NCBI GenBank assembly: GCA_036924085.1
Contig: JAVGWX010000013.1
Location: 53,507,904 to 53,571,903, forward strand
Reading direction: 5' to 3'
Length of the DNA stretch: 64,000 bases
From: Ariolimax columbianus
Taxonomy: Eukaryota > Mollusca > Gastropoda > Stylommatophora > Arionidae
Within the stretch, counting starts at the first letter, position 1. Each line of letters opens with the position of its first letter. The translations under genes were made by a program, and so were the position numbers. Of this stretch, positions 53,195 through 64,000 are shown one piece after another. The notes below the pieces were generated by a model, which saw nothing but the letters and a program-made list of their open reading frames with translations, ran no database searches and was not told the DNA's origin.

Positions 53195-53600
53195 AGCACC
53201 ATCATCATGTAGCATGTCCTTTATAGAACATCACAGGCTGTCTGAAAGAAACTTTTTCCCTTGCCAAGACTCCAGACTCTGCCAGTCATTCCCAGACATC
53301 TTGGTGCCATCACCTTCTCGGTCTACCCTTGCTGCTTTTGCCTCGCACCATACCTTCCATCACCGTTCTCTCAAGACCTTTGTGTCTCTTGATGTGACCA
53401 AAGTATTTACATTTTCTGGCCAAAATGGAATTGATAAACCATTACTCCTCTATGGTCAGCTCTTGTCAAATGTCTATGTTTGTCTTTTTCTCTGTCCAGA
53501 GTATTTTGTGGATCTTTCTGTAACATTTGGACTCGAAGGATTTGATTTTGTTTAAAAGTTTTAGTATTAATTTTAGCATTTTCAGATGTTAAAAAAAGCA
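53195..53600 (-). pseudogene. RTE-like LINE carboxy-terminal fragment
   Basis: Minus frames: ILRVQMLQKDPQNTLDREKD and, in another frame, RHKGLERTVMEGMV. It is highly similar to 55270-55640, of which it is a second copy. Confidence 0.8.
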
Positions 53601-53640
53601 ATCGCTCACTTATATAAAGTTATTTGCTAATCCATGAACG

Positions 53641-54531
53641 CTATGTATGTGCGTGAAACTCATTTTGTAGATTAGAGATGTTGAACCTATTCACTGGCCT
53701 CTGTTGCCGATGATGACGCATAGGTTCCACATAAATGTTGAACTTGGAGACAATTAGTCGGTGCTCAGTCTCGCTCATCAAATGACCTAAGGTATAGATG
53801 CTGATGGACCCTGTAGCTCGCTGGTTGCACACTCTCCTGCGCCGTCCTCTCATGCGCCCCACTCCGCTCGAACCTCGTTTAATGTCGAAACTTTGCAGTC
53901 TGTGGATTGCTGCTTCATCTATTACGGTGTCCTCATCCTGCAGGCGGTCATGGATTAATTTCAAAATGTCACTTCTATCCATCAATAATGGGCCCATGAA
54001 AGAAGCTGGTGAAGCAGGACAGTAGATCCAGGTCAACACCTGGAGGTTTGAGGCCTCAACAGCAGCTATCCACTCGTACCTAAGCCACCCCTTCTGTACT
54101 TTCTGAAGTACGGCTTGCGCGTCTGTCACGATGACTGCATTTGTCATAGAAGTCTCAGATATCCATTTCAGTGCTGAGGTCACTGCTTCCGTCTCCATTC
54201 TCATACTGGAGGTTGTTGACATGTATGCCCTACTGCGCTCAGCAACGACCTCTCCTCTCACTCTAGCCGAGAAACACCAGCCTGATGTCCAACTGCGCAC
54301 GACTGATCCGTCGGTGTATATGACAGCGTCACTCTCCTGTGTGTTCTCAGTTATCAGCTTATTTACCTCGTGATCTGCTCTTTCGTTGCTCTGTTCTCCG
54401 CATTCCTTGCCAAAGGTTATGACGACTCTCTGATACTCTATCATTCTATCACCAGTGTAGACCCATTCTTCCCCTTTGACTATCGTCTCACCTGGAGGGA
54501 CGTGTCCGATTGTTTTCTCAGCCTGTGCCAC
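53641..54531 (-). CDS. RNase H-bearing LINE carboxy region, active site truncated
   Basis: 296 codons open. RNase H starts at IYTDGSVVRS (71-80, first Asp), METEAVTSALKWI (112-124, Glu) and NAVIVTDAQAVL (131-142, Asp). At 171-180 the sequence CPASPASFMG jumps straight to LLMDRSDILKLIHD. The H-x-G-x-x-GNE-x-AD segment with the last Asp is therefore missing, an internal in-frame deletion. The tail has SGVGRMRGRRRR and CNQRATGSISIYTLGHLM. Non-LTR retrotransposon origin; the exact clade is unsure (not the I-clade family above). Confidence 0.85.
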   Translation of the reverse strand: MAQAEKTIGHVPPGETIVKGEEWVYTGDRMIEYQRVVITFGKECGEQSNERADHEVNKLITENTQESDAVIYTDGSVVRSWTSGWCFSARVRGEVVAERSRAYMSTTSSMRMETEAVTSALKWISETSMTNAVIVTDAQAVLQKVQKGWLRYEWIAAVEASNLQVLTWIYCPASPASFMGPLLMDRSDILKLIHDRLQDEDTVIDEAAIHRLQSFDIKRGSSGVGRMRGRRRRVCNQRATGSISIYTLGHLMSETEHRLIVSKFNIYVEPMRHHRQQRPVNRFNISNLQNEFHAHT

Positions 54532-54880
54532 CCATGACGACCCTCTCTTGATTCTTGATCCCTTGATGTCTGAGATACTACTGTGCAGAGGGTGCCGCGT
54601 GTTTGTGGTGACTCACATATAGGCTTTGAGGTGTGCCAGTTTATGCCTGGATGTAATTGATAACAATCCCAACATGTACCGCTTCATCACAATTGGGGTA
54701 TCTCTAGTGCAGACCAGAACCAGTCGCATACCTTCATTCTGGATGCGTTCCAACCTTTCACACTGTGTTCTTGATAGTGTAAGGATGCCTAGTCCGTAAT
54801 CGATGCCAGACAACACGACCTGACGAAGTAGAATGAACAGAAGGCGTTGTTCCAAGTCGGCAGCAGCCATGGTCTTGAGT
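54532..54880 (-). pseudogene. Same LINE, RT carboxy end
   Basis: The minus frame 54870-54613 reads RQVVLSGIDYGLGILTLSRT, QCERLERIQNEGMRLVL and DTPIVMKRYMLGLLSI, the usual LDYGL...QN...R...TPI region after the RT palm. A frameshift and stop near 54610 separate it from the RNase H frame. Confidence 0.82.
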
Positions 54881-54896
54881 GCTCATAACCCTCTCT

Positions 54897-55250
54897 TGCA
54901 TCTTTTTACGATGTGGTCAACATGAACATTAATAACATCAAATTTGCAGACGGTCAAGCCATAGTGGAAGGATCAGTAGAGAAGTTGCAAAGGCTGCTAG
55001 AAGAAATGTACATCTCAGCTAAAGAGTTTGGCATGAAAATAACACAATAAAGACAAGCAATATAGGCAAATGAATGTAATCCTCAATGGAGAAATAATCG
55101 AACCAGTACAGAAATGTGCATATTTAGGGTGAACCACAACAGAAGTTCCCCGCGATGAGACGTAAATTAGGACAAGGATTGCATTGATAAAGAAAAAAGC
55201 TTTTCAAAGGAAACCAGAAATTGCTAACTGTAAAATAATTTCAGGATACA
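54897..55250 (+). pseudogene. RTE-like LINE palm fragment, opposite strand
   Basis: Plus strand: NINNIKFADGQAIVEGSVEK (catalytic second Asp changed to Gly), LQRLLEEMYISAKEFGMKI, then, shifted, EIIEPVQKCAYLG and PRDET. It faces the 55.3-56.7 kb LINE. Confidence 0.75.
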
Positions 55251-55264
55251 ACTCAGAAAAATAA

Positions 55265-56750
55265 TAGAAACTATGGCCAATAGAACGTCGCTCCCATCAT
55301 AGTCTGTCTGAAAGAAACTCGTTCCCTTACAAAAACTCCAGCTTCCGCCACAGTTATACCCAGGCATATCTTGGTGCCATCGTCTTCTTGGTCTACCCCT
55401 TCCTCTTTTGCCTGGCACCATACCTTCCATCACTGTTCTCTCGAGACCGTTATGTCTCTTGATGTGACCAAAGCATTTGCATTTTCTAGCCAAAATGGAA
55501 TTGATAAACCAGTTCTCCTCTATGCTCAACTTTTGTCGAATGTCTACATGTGTCTTTTTCTCTGTCCAGGGAATTCTGAGGATCTTTCTATAACATTTTG
55601 ACTCGAAGGATTCTATTCTTTGTCTGGAAGTTTTGGTAATCGTCCATGATTCGCAGCCATAAGCTGCCACGAGAAAAACACAGGCTCTCAAGACTTTTAC
55701 TTGTATCACTTTGTTGGTACTCTACCATAATTTATTTTGGCTGTTCAGTCTCTGCATTGCCATGGCTAGTCTTCTTCTGATTTCTGTCGAGCAGTCGCCA
55801 TTTTTGTCAATTCTTGAGCCCAGATATTAAAAATGTGTGACCTGATCTATTTCCTCACCACACACTGTAAATTTATGCTGACATTGTGTTTTGTCGGTGG
55901 TCATTATCTTTGTTTTATTTATGTTTATAAACAGGTTTTGATATATACTAAGTCCATTTATGGCTGAAATTAGCTGCTCTAGCCCTTCTTGATAGTAACA
56001 CTGTATCATCTGTGTATCGTAACTCTGGAATCTCGTACCCACCAATCGTAAATGGGTCTAAACTTTCAATGTTCTCGTCTTCTCAAACATTTCTCATTAT
56101 ACATTCCGCATATATGTTGTATAGATAAGGTGAAAGGGTACATCCCTGTCTTACTCCCTTTTGTACTGCAAACCAATCTGATGTTTGCTCAGATACTCGG
56201 ACAGCGGCTTGTTGATCTTAGTATAATGTTTCAATGAGATGAATAATATGCATAGGAAACCCCATTTCCGTCATGATTGTCCAAAGATTTTATTGTTTTA
56301 CCATGTCGTAGGCCTTGGTGTAATCAAGAAAACATGTGTACAGGTCTACATTAAACTCTCTACATATTTCGTAGATATTCCTCATATTGAATATGTGGTC
56401 CCTGGTCCCTCTGTCATTTCTAAAATCTGCCTGGACTAGGGGAATTTCAGATTCAAACCTTTTCTCCTTCCTTCTTAATAGGATTCGCAAGAGTATCTTG
56501 CAAGCGTGGCTGATCAGCACGATAGTTCGGTAGTTCGTGCACAGCTTCAGGTTGCCTTTTTTGAGGAGGGGAATATAAATTGATTTTTTCCATGCTTCTG
56601 GTCATTCTGCGATGTGTCATATCTGTTTATACAGCTAGTGATAGACTCGAGCACTTGCCTCCCCTCCTGCTTGTATTAGCTCTGCTTGGATATCATCACA
56701 TCCTGGGGACTTTCCCTTTTTCAGGCATTTGATTGAACATGATGCTGTTA
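55265..56750 (-). pseudogene. BovB/RTE-like LINE, RT to carboxy end
   Basis: Minus strand in order: KKGKSPGCDDIQAELIQAGG (56735), NYRTIVLISHACKILLRILL, VQADFRNDRGTRDHIFNMR, NVDLYTCFLDYTKAYDMV (motif A). Then QKGVRQGCTLSPYLYNIY, ELRYTDDTVLLS (motif C as YTDD), VAAYGCESWTITKTSRQR and CYRKILRIPWTEKKTHVDI. Many stops. The carboxy tail GKRGRGRPRRRWHQD is intact. Confidence 0.88.
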
Positions 56751-57199
56751 TTTCAAAATAATATAATTTTCCGAACGAAAGCGGGTATTAGAACTAGTAT
56801 ATACATATAAATGTGTGTGTGTATGTGTGTGTTATCGTGCGTACGTACAAATATTCATTCATCAATCAAATAAATTATTCTATCGCTCGCTGTGGGGAAT
56901 ATGTCTTTAAAAAATACACACCAAGTCTTTCTGTCTTGGGACATCTTTGCGAATTCTATCCACGTCCTCCAAATCGTTTTGATGTTTCCATCGAGGCTCT
57001 CTTCGTCTCCCTCTGCTTCTGGTGCCTCTAATTATATATGGGTTTTCCCTCGGGCTAATGCTCCTACACGTACGGAAAGTAATGGCAACCTAACGCACTG
57101 CACACTTGCCAAGAAACATATAACAGCCAAATACGTGGCGGTTGTATTTAGTTACGTTCTGTAAAAGGACATGCGACTTACTTTACCTATAAAGGATAT
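56751..57199. other. Unassigned
   Basis: A (GT)-rich patch at 56811-56831. No feature recognised. Confidence 0.4.
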
Positions 57200-57365
57200 T
57201 CTGATTAATTATGAACATACATAATGCTGTTAAGGATTGTAGGACCTCCGACCTTGGTAGTATTCCCTCTGATGCCCTTGATGCGGGCGTTTCCAAATCC
57301 ATGGAATTATTTTTCCTATTGCTTATGGTGTGGAAGAAGGAAATATTACCTGCAGATTGGGGGAG
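57200..57365 (+). pseudogene. LINE RT amino-terminal fragment
   Basis: IPSDALDAGVSKSMELFF then LLMVWKKEILPADWGR fits the segment just before RT motif 1 (usually AE-LK...IW-EE-PADW). It ends abruptly at a dispersed repeat. Confidence 0.6.
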
Positions 57366-57425
57366 ACTAACGTCCGCTCAAGTAAAACATGTTGATCAGA
57401 CTACGTTAGTCTGGGTCAGGTGAAA
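57366..57425. repeat. Palindrome-ended repeat, sister of 51198-51250
   Basis: gactaacgt at 57366 is mirrored by acgttagtc at about 57402-57410. The middle (caagtaaaacatgttgatca) corresponds to caggcaaaacacaccgatca at 51.2 kb. Confidence 0.6.
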
Positions 57426-57569
57426 CATACTGATCAAGAACTAATCTCAGTTCCAATGAATTCTCGTTGGTAAAAGTATGTTTTATGGCAGTCTGGCTAA
57501 CGAGATGGTCTCTATAGTCAATCAATTAATTAAAAACATGTCAATTCCCTGTTGAGCATAGATCCTCAA

Positions 57570-58200
57570 CAAATACTGCATACTGTTTTGTGTATTATTT
57601 TATGAGGGAACATACTTCCTCCAATCATCAGTTGATTTAAAGCACATACCTCTATCAGTAACTCTCCGTTCTCAATCCTAAAACGAATTCCGTGTTTGAC
57701 CATGATCTCTTCAAACCCGATATTAGCCCTCTCAACTTTTGCATTTAGGTCCCCCATTAAAATGGTGGGGCTCTTCTTTATGCTGCTATCACCCTTTTAA
57801 GGTCGGTGTAAAGTTCCCTTTTCACTGCGTCTTCTCTGTCATTTTTTGGAGCATAGCATTTGATAATGTTGACCCTTATTATTTTTTTAGGCAGTTTTGA
57901 AAGTGGCTAGTGTTAATCTGGATCCTAATGTTTCCCATTCAATAAGCGCTTTTTGAGCTTCTCTGGAGGGCATCAGGCTACCCCATCTTCATGGTGTGCG
58001 CCCACTTCAGTGTGCCCTGATTATAGTATTAGTTCCACCGTGTCCATCTTCGCCTTACTCACTTCTGAGAATATGGTCTCTGCCAGAACAAGGGTGACGA
58101 TACATTAGTTGCGCAGTTCTGCCGCCACTCGCATTGTTTTTCCTTTTTCACACATTGTGGGGGCATTACAGGTAGATGTCCAGCAGATATGGGCTATGGC
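57570..58200 (-). pseudogene. LINE endonuclease-domain relic
   Basis: Minus strand: AAELRN, LVLAETIFSEVS, SGHTEVGAHHEDGVA (58020), LLNGKH, VNIIKCYAPKNDREDAVKRE (57870), MGDLNAKVERANIGFEEIM (57757, GDFN read as GDLN), ENGELLIEVCALNQLMIGGS and FPHKIIHK. Same family as 10350-10745. Confidence 0.85.
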
Positions 58201-58254
58201 AAATCATATCTTAATTCGGTTGTCCTAGAAAATTTGTAACCGCAATCAAAAACT

Positions 58255-59500
58255 CCTAGAGAGCATGCTTGCACGCGTATTTGACAGCGGAGAGACCTCT
58301 CCATTTGAGGTCAACAAAGGTGTGAAACAGGGATGCGTACTTGCTCCGACACTGTTCAGTATGATGTTTTCAGCCATGTTAACGGACGCCTTTAAGAATA
58401 CCAAGTATAACATACCACTAAAGTACCATATGGATGATGGTCTATTCAATCTTCGCAGACTGAATGCGAAAACAAAGATGATGCGCGACACGGTTTGCGA
58501 ACTCTTTGCGGATGACTGTGCTCTGAACAATACCTCAGAACGAAATATGCAGGAGGGTATGGACAGGTTTTCTACTTCTTGTGATAACTTTGGCTTAACA
58601 ATTAGCACAAAGAAAACCGATGTCATGTATGAACCGGCACCAGGCACATCGTATAAACAACCGGTAGTTACAGTGAGGGAACAGGAATTTACAAGCGGTT
58701 GAAAAATGTGTCGAGATCAGTGACTATTACTGATGAGCTGGCTAATAGAATAGCAAAGGCCAGCACAGCTTTGAGTCAAACGCGCTCAACAGTATGGGAA
58801 CGTCGAGGAATCAGCAAAATGACTAATCTGAAGGTCTACCGTCCCGCCATTGTCCCCACCCTGCTCTATGCATGTGACAGCTGGAATGTCTACGCTGGTG
58901 ACACCAGGAGGCTAAATCATTTTTACATGAAATGTCTGAGACGCATACTGCATATACGCTGGCAAGACCATATCATAGATACTGAAGTGCTGTCCAGAGC
59001 CAACATGGAAAGTATTCATGCACCTTTACAAATATCTCAATTACGATGGGCTGCTCACATTGCCCCAATGTCAAATCAAACGCTTCCAAAGAGTCTTCTG
59101 TATAGCGAACTGAGTGAAGGAGAACGATCACAAGGACGTCTAAAAAAAGCGTTTCAAGAACAGTCTGAAAGAGCTTCTTAAGTGCTGTCAAATAGACATT
59201 AACATCTGGGATAACCTGGCTCAAAATTGGTCAAAGTGGAATAGCACGATCATAGGGGGCGTTGAATTTAGCGAAGGTCTTCGTATCCAGGCAGCCCAGG
59301 ATAGACGTGCAATCAAGAAGCCAAGAGCAGAGAAAATAGGAGAGACAATTGCTGACTACGTTTGCCAGTCGTGTCATAGGCTCGAATTGACTTGATCAGT
59401 CATGAGCGCACACACATACTCAAGGTTGCATTATGACACGTGATGATGTTGGTGGTCCTCATCGGCGACGAAATACGAAGTATTATTATTATTTTTATAA
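58255..59500 (+). pseudogene. Zinc-finger-tail LINE, RT palm to 3' end
   Basis: VNKGVKQGCVLAPTLFSMMF, then CELFADDCALNN (catalytic pair intact), STKKTDVMYEPAPGTSYKQP. A stop near 58700 precedes STVWERRGI, LYACDSWNVYAGDTRRLNHF, MKCLRRILHIRWQDHI and LLYSELSEGERSQGRLKK. The finger is broken (YVCQSCHRLEL, stop). It ends with gatgatgttggtggtcctca, tcggcgacgaaa and (TAT)n near 59485. 5'-truncated. Confidence 0.88.
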
Positions 59501-59702
59501 TTATGAACAGTCTGTAGCCTTCCCAGTGATCAATTGAGTAAAACAGGGTCATGTGACCATGGTGCTTTTTATTGCTGCCACGCTTTCTGGTGGTATACAT
59601 GGATTTATCACTGACACGCATATCAGTGATGCTGTTGAGGGTCGTCATTAACGACAATGAAAGAATTATTATTATTATAGAATTATAAATATATATTTTC
59701 CA

Positions 59703-60540
59703 TTGGATGAACACGTAGGGTCAGTATAGGCTTTTCCGACGACATTACCGGTCTGGTTGGAACAGAACCTGGACTTGCAAGGCTAGACACAACCCTGGAC
59801 AATTACAATGCTGCCCAGAAATGTGGGTTGGAAATCAGTGAAGAGAAGAGTAAGATCATGGTCAACGCCCAAGAGGATATTTTATACCCGGATATAGTCA
59901 AAGGTTAAGATCTGGAAAGTGTTACTGTGTTCAAATATCTGGGAGCAGAAATAAATGCGGAGGGGTCTACATCAGAGATCCGGCCAAGAACAGCAATGGC
60001 CATGGTCGCCCTGACCAAACTGCGAATAATCTGGAAAGACAAGAACATTAGTCTTAAATCGAAGATGACGTTAATGTATACAATCTGACGATTGTCATAC
60101 TGTCTTCCCTCAGTATTCATCTACGCGTGTGAGACTTTGTGCTCTGACAGCTGCACTAGAACGTACAATTTGCGCAATGGAAATGAGATGCTTGCGAAGA
60201 ATTCTTGGCATTTCATATTTAGATCGCGTTACAAATGAGTGTTCTTAAAATTGTTAGGAATGTATTTGGTCAGTATAAATACATATTGACTATATTAAAA
60301 ACACAAAAATTGATATGGTATGGACATATATCACGATCGGTGGGGCTGACAAAGACCGCCCTGCAAGGCACTGGGCCTGGGAAGCATGAAAGAGGCAGAC
60401 GAAAAAAGAGTGGACGGGAAGGTCTATAGCTAAAACTAATAACCTGGTGAAAAATCTAGACGTATGGCGTGAACTGGTTCGACAAACTGCAATAACAGTG
60501 CCTCAACGACCTTCTATCTGACGGGACTGATGATGATATA
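59703..60540 (+). pseudogene. RTE-like LINE, sister of the 32.5-kb copy
   Basis: From ttggatgaacacgtagggtc (59704) to ggactgatgatgat (60535). It encodes TGLVGTEPGLARL, EISEEKSKIMVNAQE, FKYLGAEINAEGSTSEIRPR, MEMRCLRRILGISYLDRV and GPGKHERGRRKKS. The FADD box is damaged by a small deletion. Confidence 0.85.
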
Positions 60541-60551
60541 TATATATATAT

Positions 60552-60828
60552 TCCGTGGCGAAGTGGTTGAGCCATCGGCCTCGTGATCAGGTGGTGTGGG
60601 TTCGACTCCGGACTTCGCCGTCTTTTTCAAGGGTGCTTGATGCGGAGTACCCTGCATCTCTTAGTCGCCCTCTAGTCGTCTTGTCCTTGACTTGCCACTG
60701 GGGAAGGGCTATTCGAGACGAGATAGTGAGGATAAAAAGTAGCGCAGTTAATCATTACTAAAAATAGCGCTAGCAAAATTAATTATGCCATCAAAGTCTA
60801 CGATGGACGGCGGCCTTTGCCTTTACAT
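60552..60828 (+). mobile_element. tRNA-derived SINE with A and B boxes
   Basis: The A box tggcgaagtgg (60556-60566) and B box ggttcgactcc (60599-60609) match the pol III consensus at tRNA spacing. The body ends tacgatggacggcggccttt, tgcc. It is inserted in the (AT)n tract that follows a LINE tail. Sister copy at 7579-7801. Transcription would be by RNA polymerase III, with movement in trans by a LINE. Confidence 0.9.
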
Positions 60829-60971
60829 TTATATATATATACATACATATATATCGTTGTTTTTCTTTTGCGTAAATAGACTACTGGTGTAAATCATTTG
60901 GTTTCCTCGTCTTTCTGTTCATTTCCTGTGTTTTTGCCTCTTATTATAATGTACAATGCACCTTAACACCA

Positions 60972-61805
60972 TTGTCTGCTGTTATTTCTCGTTTTATTTC
61001 CCGCACGCTACTGGATAACGCCAAAGCCAACAGACCCGAACGACGGACAGCACTGATCGCCAGGGAACTGGCTAGATACAACATCTGCATAGCTGCCCTG
61101 AGCGAGACACGACTGGCAAAGGAAGGGCAGATCACAGAAGAAGGCGCTGGTTATACTTTCTTCTGGAGCGGCCACAGCAAAGATGAACGCCGTGAAGCTG
61201 GAGTTGGCTTTGGCATCAAGACCAACATGGTCGACAAGCTCACAAGCATGCCCAGAGGAATTAATAACCACCTGATTATACTGCGTCTCCCCCTAATAGG
61301 AGGGCGCCATACAACACTTATCAGTGCATACGCACCCACAATGACAAATCCTCAGGAAACAAAAGATAAGTTTTATGAGGACCTTGAGGCGCTCATCGCT
61401 TCAATCCCCAAATCTGACAAACTGGTCATCCTCGGTGATTTTAACGCTAGGGTTGGCACAGACCATACAGCCTGGGAGGGGGCCATTAGCAGACATGGTA
61501 TCGGAAAATGCAATAGTAACGGACTGCTCCTTCTGAGGACATGTGCCGCAAATGAGCTACTCATTACAAACACAGCTTTCCGACTTCCTGTCCGAAATAG
61601 AACCACATGGATGCACCCAAGGTCCCACAACTGGCATCTCATTGACTACATTATCATCAGCGGATGCTATGGTAATGAAGAGCATGTGTGGTACAGAATG
61701 TTGGACCGACCATTGACTTGTCATTGCCAAGCTAAACTTCAAGATCCAGCCCAAAATGCGCCCTCAGGAAAAGAAACCACCGAGGAGGCTAAATGTCTCA
61801 GCTGA
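60972..61805 (+). CDS. LINE APE-type endonuclease domain
   Basis: 277 codons; the first ten belong to flanking sequence and the LINE part starts near LLDNAKANRPERRTALIA. ALSETRLAKEGQ (catalytic Glu at 45), LISAYAPTM, LVILGDFNARVG (151-162), RTTWMHPRSHNWHLIDYII. A shift before the final S-DH motif breaks it: after CYGNEEHVWYRM the frame gives LDRPLTCHCQAKL instead of the usual SDHR/C-H end. Confidence 0.85.
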   Translation: MSAVISRFISRTLLDNAKANRPERRTALIARELARYNICIAALSETRLAKEGQITEEGAGYTFFWSGHSKDERREAGVGFGIKTNMVDKLTSMPRGINNHLIILRLPLIGGRHTTLISAYAPTMTNPQETKDKFYEDLEALIASIPKSDKLVILGDFNARVGTDHTAWEGAISRHGIGKCNSNGLLLLRTCAANELLITNTAFRLPVRNRTTWMHPRSHNWHLIDYIIISGCYGNEEHVWYRMLDRPLTCHCQAKLQDPAQNAPSGKETTEEAKCLS

Positions 61806-64000
61806 AATACGAACCCACGAGAGAAGGCTTCCAGGAAGAGCTTGAGGGCAGACTATCTGAGCTTCGTTTTGAAAAGAACGACATCGAAGAGAACTGAGCT
61901 TAATTGAGAAACACAATCTACAATACAGCTGTTAAACACATTGGCCCACTCACGCGCAAGCATACGGACTGGTTTGATGAGAACGATCTGGAAATACAGG
62001 GCCTTCTCGATGCAAAACATGAAGCGTGCGAGAATACCAGAGGGACACACCATCTCCGGCAGCAAAATCTGCCTTTATTACTGCTCGCACAGCTGTCCAG
62101 ACCAGGCTTAGAGAGATGCAAGACTCCTGGCTCAGCAAAAGAGCTGACGAAATTAAGATGTTCGCCGAGCGTCATGACACCAAACGGTTTTACGAGGCAC
62201 TGATAGCTCTCTACGGTCCGCAGCCCTCTAGTAATACTCCAGTTCGCAGTGCGGATGTGGCACTGCTAACAGATAAGGTTCAGATTCTAGACAGATGGGC
62301 AGACCACTTCTGCAAAATACTAAACCACCCATCGTCCATAAATGATGAGGCCATCCAGCGAATGCCGCAGGTGGAACTGAACCTGGCGTTGGATGAAGTC
62401 ATTACTGAGGAGGAAGTCGACAGGGCACTCAGTTCACTATCTATAGGAAAAGCTCCAGGAGCTGATGCAATACCAGCAGAGGTATATAAGACAGCTGGCC
62501 CATCCCTCACCAGAAGGATCACTGAACTCTTCTGTCACATCTGGGCTGAAGGTAAAATTCCGCAGGAGCTAAAGGACGCCTCAATCGTTCACCTGTACAA
62601 AAGAAAAGGCAACCGTCAGGAATGCGACAATCATCGTGGAATATCGCTACTCTCCGTAGCAGGCAAGATTCTAGGGCGCTTACTGCTAAACAGGCTCAAC
62701 AAACACCTTGAACAAAGCCACCACCTGCCAGAAAGCCAATGTGGATTCAGAGCCGGAAGAGGAACAGTGGACATGATTTTTGCCGCTCGCCAAGTACAAG
62801 AGAAGTGTCGAGAATAAAATCAGGCCTTGTACACCACATTTATTGATTTGACAAAGGCATTTGATACAGTCAACAGAGGAGGGTTATGGATGATAATGTC
62901 CAAGTTTGGCTGCCCTAACAAGTTCATAACAATGGTGAAACAGCTACACGAAAGCATGTGTGCTCGTGTACTGGACAGCGGTGCAATCTCTAAAACGTTT
63001 CTAGTATCAAACGGAGTAAAACAAGGATGTGTACTCGCCCCGACTTTGTTCAGCATGATGTTCGCGGCCACGATGGCAGACACCTCAGATCACTGGAGCT
63101 TGGAATACCCATAAAGTACCGCACAGATGGCAAGTTACTCAATCCCAGAAGAATGAAGGCCAAAACCAAAGTGGCTGGCGACATAATCAGGGAACTTGTA
63201 TTTGCTGGCGACTGCGCTCTAATGAGCAACTCAGAACTGAACATGCAGGTTGGAATGGACCGGTTCTCTGCCGCATGTGAAAATTTTGGCCTGACCATAA
63301 ATACAAAAAAAAAAACAGGTCATGTACCAACCAGCACCAGGCATGCCGTAAACAAAACCAGAGACTACAGTCAGCGGGCAGACGCTGAATGCCGTAGACA
63401 CATTCACATATCTGGACAGCACGCTGTCGAGATCTGTCCGCCTAGACGATGAGGTGGCAAGCAGATTAGCAAAGGCCAGTACAGCCTTTGGTAGAATGCG
63501 CTCGATGGTCTGCGCACGTCGTGGCATCAGCATCAAGACCAAACTCAAAGTCTACCGTGCAACCATCATTCTAACCCTACTATACGCTTGCGAAAGCTGG
63601 ACTGTATACTCTGGACATGCAAGGAGGTTAAACCACTTCCATACAGGTTGCCTGAGGCGAATATTCCACATCCGATGGCAAGATCGTGTCACTGACATCG
63701 AGGTTCTCTTAAGGGCTAACATGCCCAGCATTCATGCACTGCTAGAAAAAGCACGACTAGGATGGGCCGGACACCTAGTCCGTATGTCAGACGAGCGGCT
63801 CCCAAAGAAGCTTCTCTGCGGCGAGCTGAGAGATGGATGGCGCGAGAGAGGGCGCCCAAAGAAACGTTTTAAAGACGGTCTGAAGGAAGCACTGAAAAGT
63901 TGCCAGATAGACATCGACACCTGGGAATGTCTTGCGCAAAACAGATCTGACTGGAGAAGCGCAGTCAAATTGGGTGTAGCTACCGGCGGAGACGACTGTG
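60998..64000 (+). mobile_element. Zinc-finger-tail LINE, longest copy, cut by window end
   Basis: Endonuclease from about 60999, linker 61.8-62.1 kb (DWFDENDLEI), RT 62.4-63.3 kb, thumb and tail to 63.96 kb. Motifs: GKAPGADAIPAEVYK, HLYKRKGNRQECDNHRGISL, TTFIDLTKAFDTVNRGGLW, NGVKQGCVLAPTLFSMMF, VFAGDCALMS (catalytic FADD read as FAGD), TFTYLDSTLSRSVRLDDEVA, LLYACESWTVYSGHARRLNH, RLPKKLLCGELRDG and KRFKDGLKEALKS. A few stops and shifts (61896, 62815, about 63090, A-run at 63303). The finger would lie beyond the window. Confidence 0.9.
62026..62817 (+). CDS. LINE RT amino-terminal half, open frame
   Basis: 263 codons: RLREMQDSWLSKRADEIKMF, FYEALIALYGPQ, LLTDKVQILDRWADHF, SSLSIGKAPGADAIPAEVYK, ELKDASIVHLYKRKGN, HRGISLLSVAGKILGRLLLN, ESQCGFRAGRGTVDMIFAAR. 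A TAA at 62815 then separates it from ALYTTFIDLTKAFDTV, which continues in the same frame. One base change from open at that point. Confidence 0.87.
   Translation: MREYQRDTPSPAAKSAFITARTAVQTRLREMQDSWLSKRADEIKMFAERHDTKRFYEALIALYGPQPSSNTPVRSADVALLTDKVQILDRWADHFCKILNHPSSINDEAIQRMPQVELNLALDEVITEEEVDRALSSLSIGKAPGADAIPAEVYKTAGPSLTRRITELFCHIWAEGKIPQELKDASIVHLYKRKGNRQECDNHRGISLLSVAGKILGRLLLNRLNKHLEQSHHLPESQCGFRAGRGTVDMIFAARQVQEKCRE

Noticed and set aside
60552..60625. tRNA gene
   Set aside because: A and B boxes are good, but the segment continues into a shared SINE body and a second copy exists at 7.58 kb.

Overview
The window looks like a repeat-rich animal (metazoan) nuclear genome. There are no operons or bacterial signals. 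Non-coding DNA is AT-rich, the one host gene I recognise is split by GT-AG introns, and most of the sequence is old retrotransposons. The mix (RTE-like, CR1-like and I-clade LINEs with RNase H, Penelope-like elements with a GIY-YIG nuclease, tRNA-derived SINEs, and a SINE carrying a CGTAAGAGGCGACTAA block) suggests a lophotrochozoan, perhaps a mollusc. That placement is inference only.

Host gene. Four exons of a calpain-family gene lie on the minus strand at about 17.24-17.08, 11.77-11.58, 10.13-9.97 and 8.26-8.08 kb. Reading frame and intron phase agree across all three junctions. The exon that should carry the catalytic Gly-Asp-Cys-Trp motif reads Gln-Arg-Gly-Trp, so this looks like a non-catalytic calpain-like protein. 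Its introns are packed with transposon remains. The first exon(s) and the His/Asn half of the protease were not found.

Layout. 0-3.1 kb: a minus-strand LINE whose own coding DNA has become a 44-bp minisatellite, split by a Penelope-like insertion. 3.3-4.0 kb: a mariner relic. 4.9-8.0 kb: two LINE relics with nested SINE-type insertions. 8.1-17.2 kb: the calpain exons and TE-filled introns. 17.8-26.5 kb: CR1-like, I-clade and RTE-like LINEs. 26.6-30.8 kb: a TE-poor AT-rich stretch. 31-45.3 kb: heavy nesting, including a 4.4-kb near-complete I-clade LINE and a 2.4-kb truncated one, each inside a zinc-finger-tailed LINE with clear target-site duplications (TSDs). 46-49.7 kb: a LINE split by a solo-LTR-like element, with a second related LTR-like element in opposite orientation. 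49.8-53.2 kb: mostly unrecognised. 53.2-64 kb: seven further LINE relics, a tRNA-derived SINE, and a fairly young LINE running off the window end.

How the parts relate. The LINEs supply reverse transcriptase. A 360-bp family shares a (GAA)n tail and some 5' leader sequence with the I-clade LINE and was probably mobilised by it. The TSDs give a relative order of insertion at several sites. I did not see a new defence or metabolic system. The most unusual things are the Cys-less calpain, the LINE-derived short family, minisatellites born inside LINE reading frames, and the paired solo-LTR-like elements.
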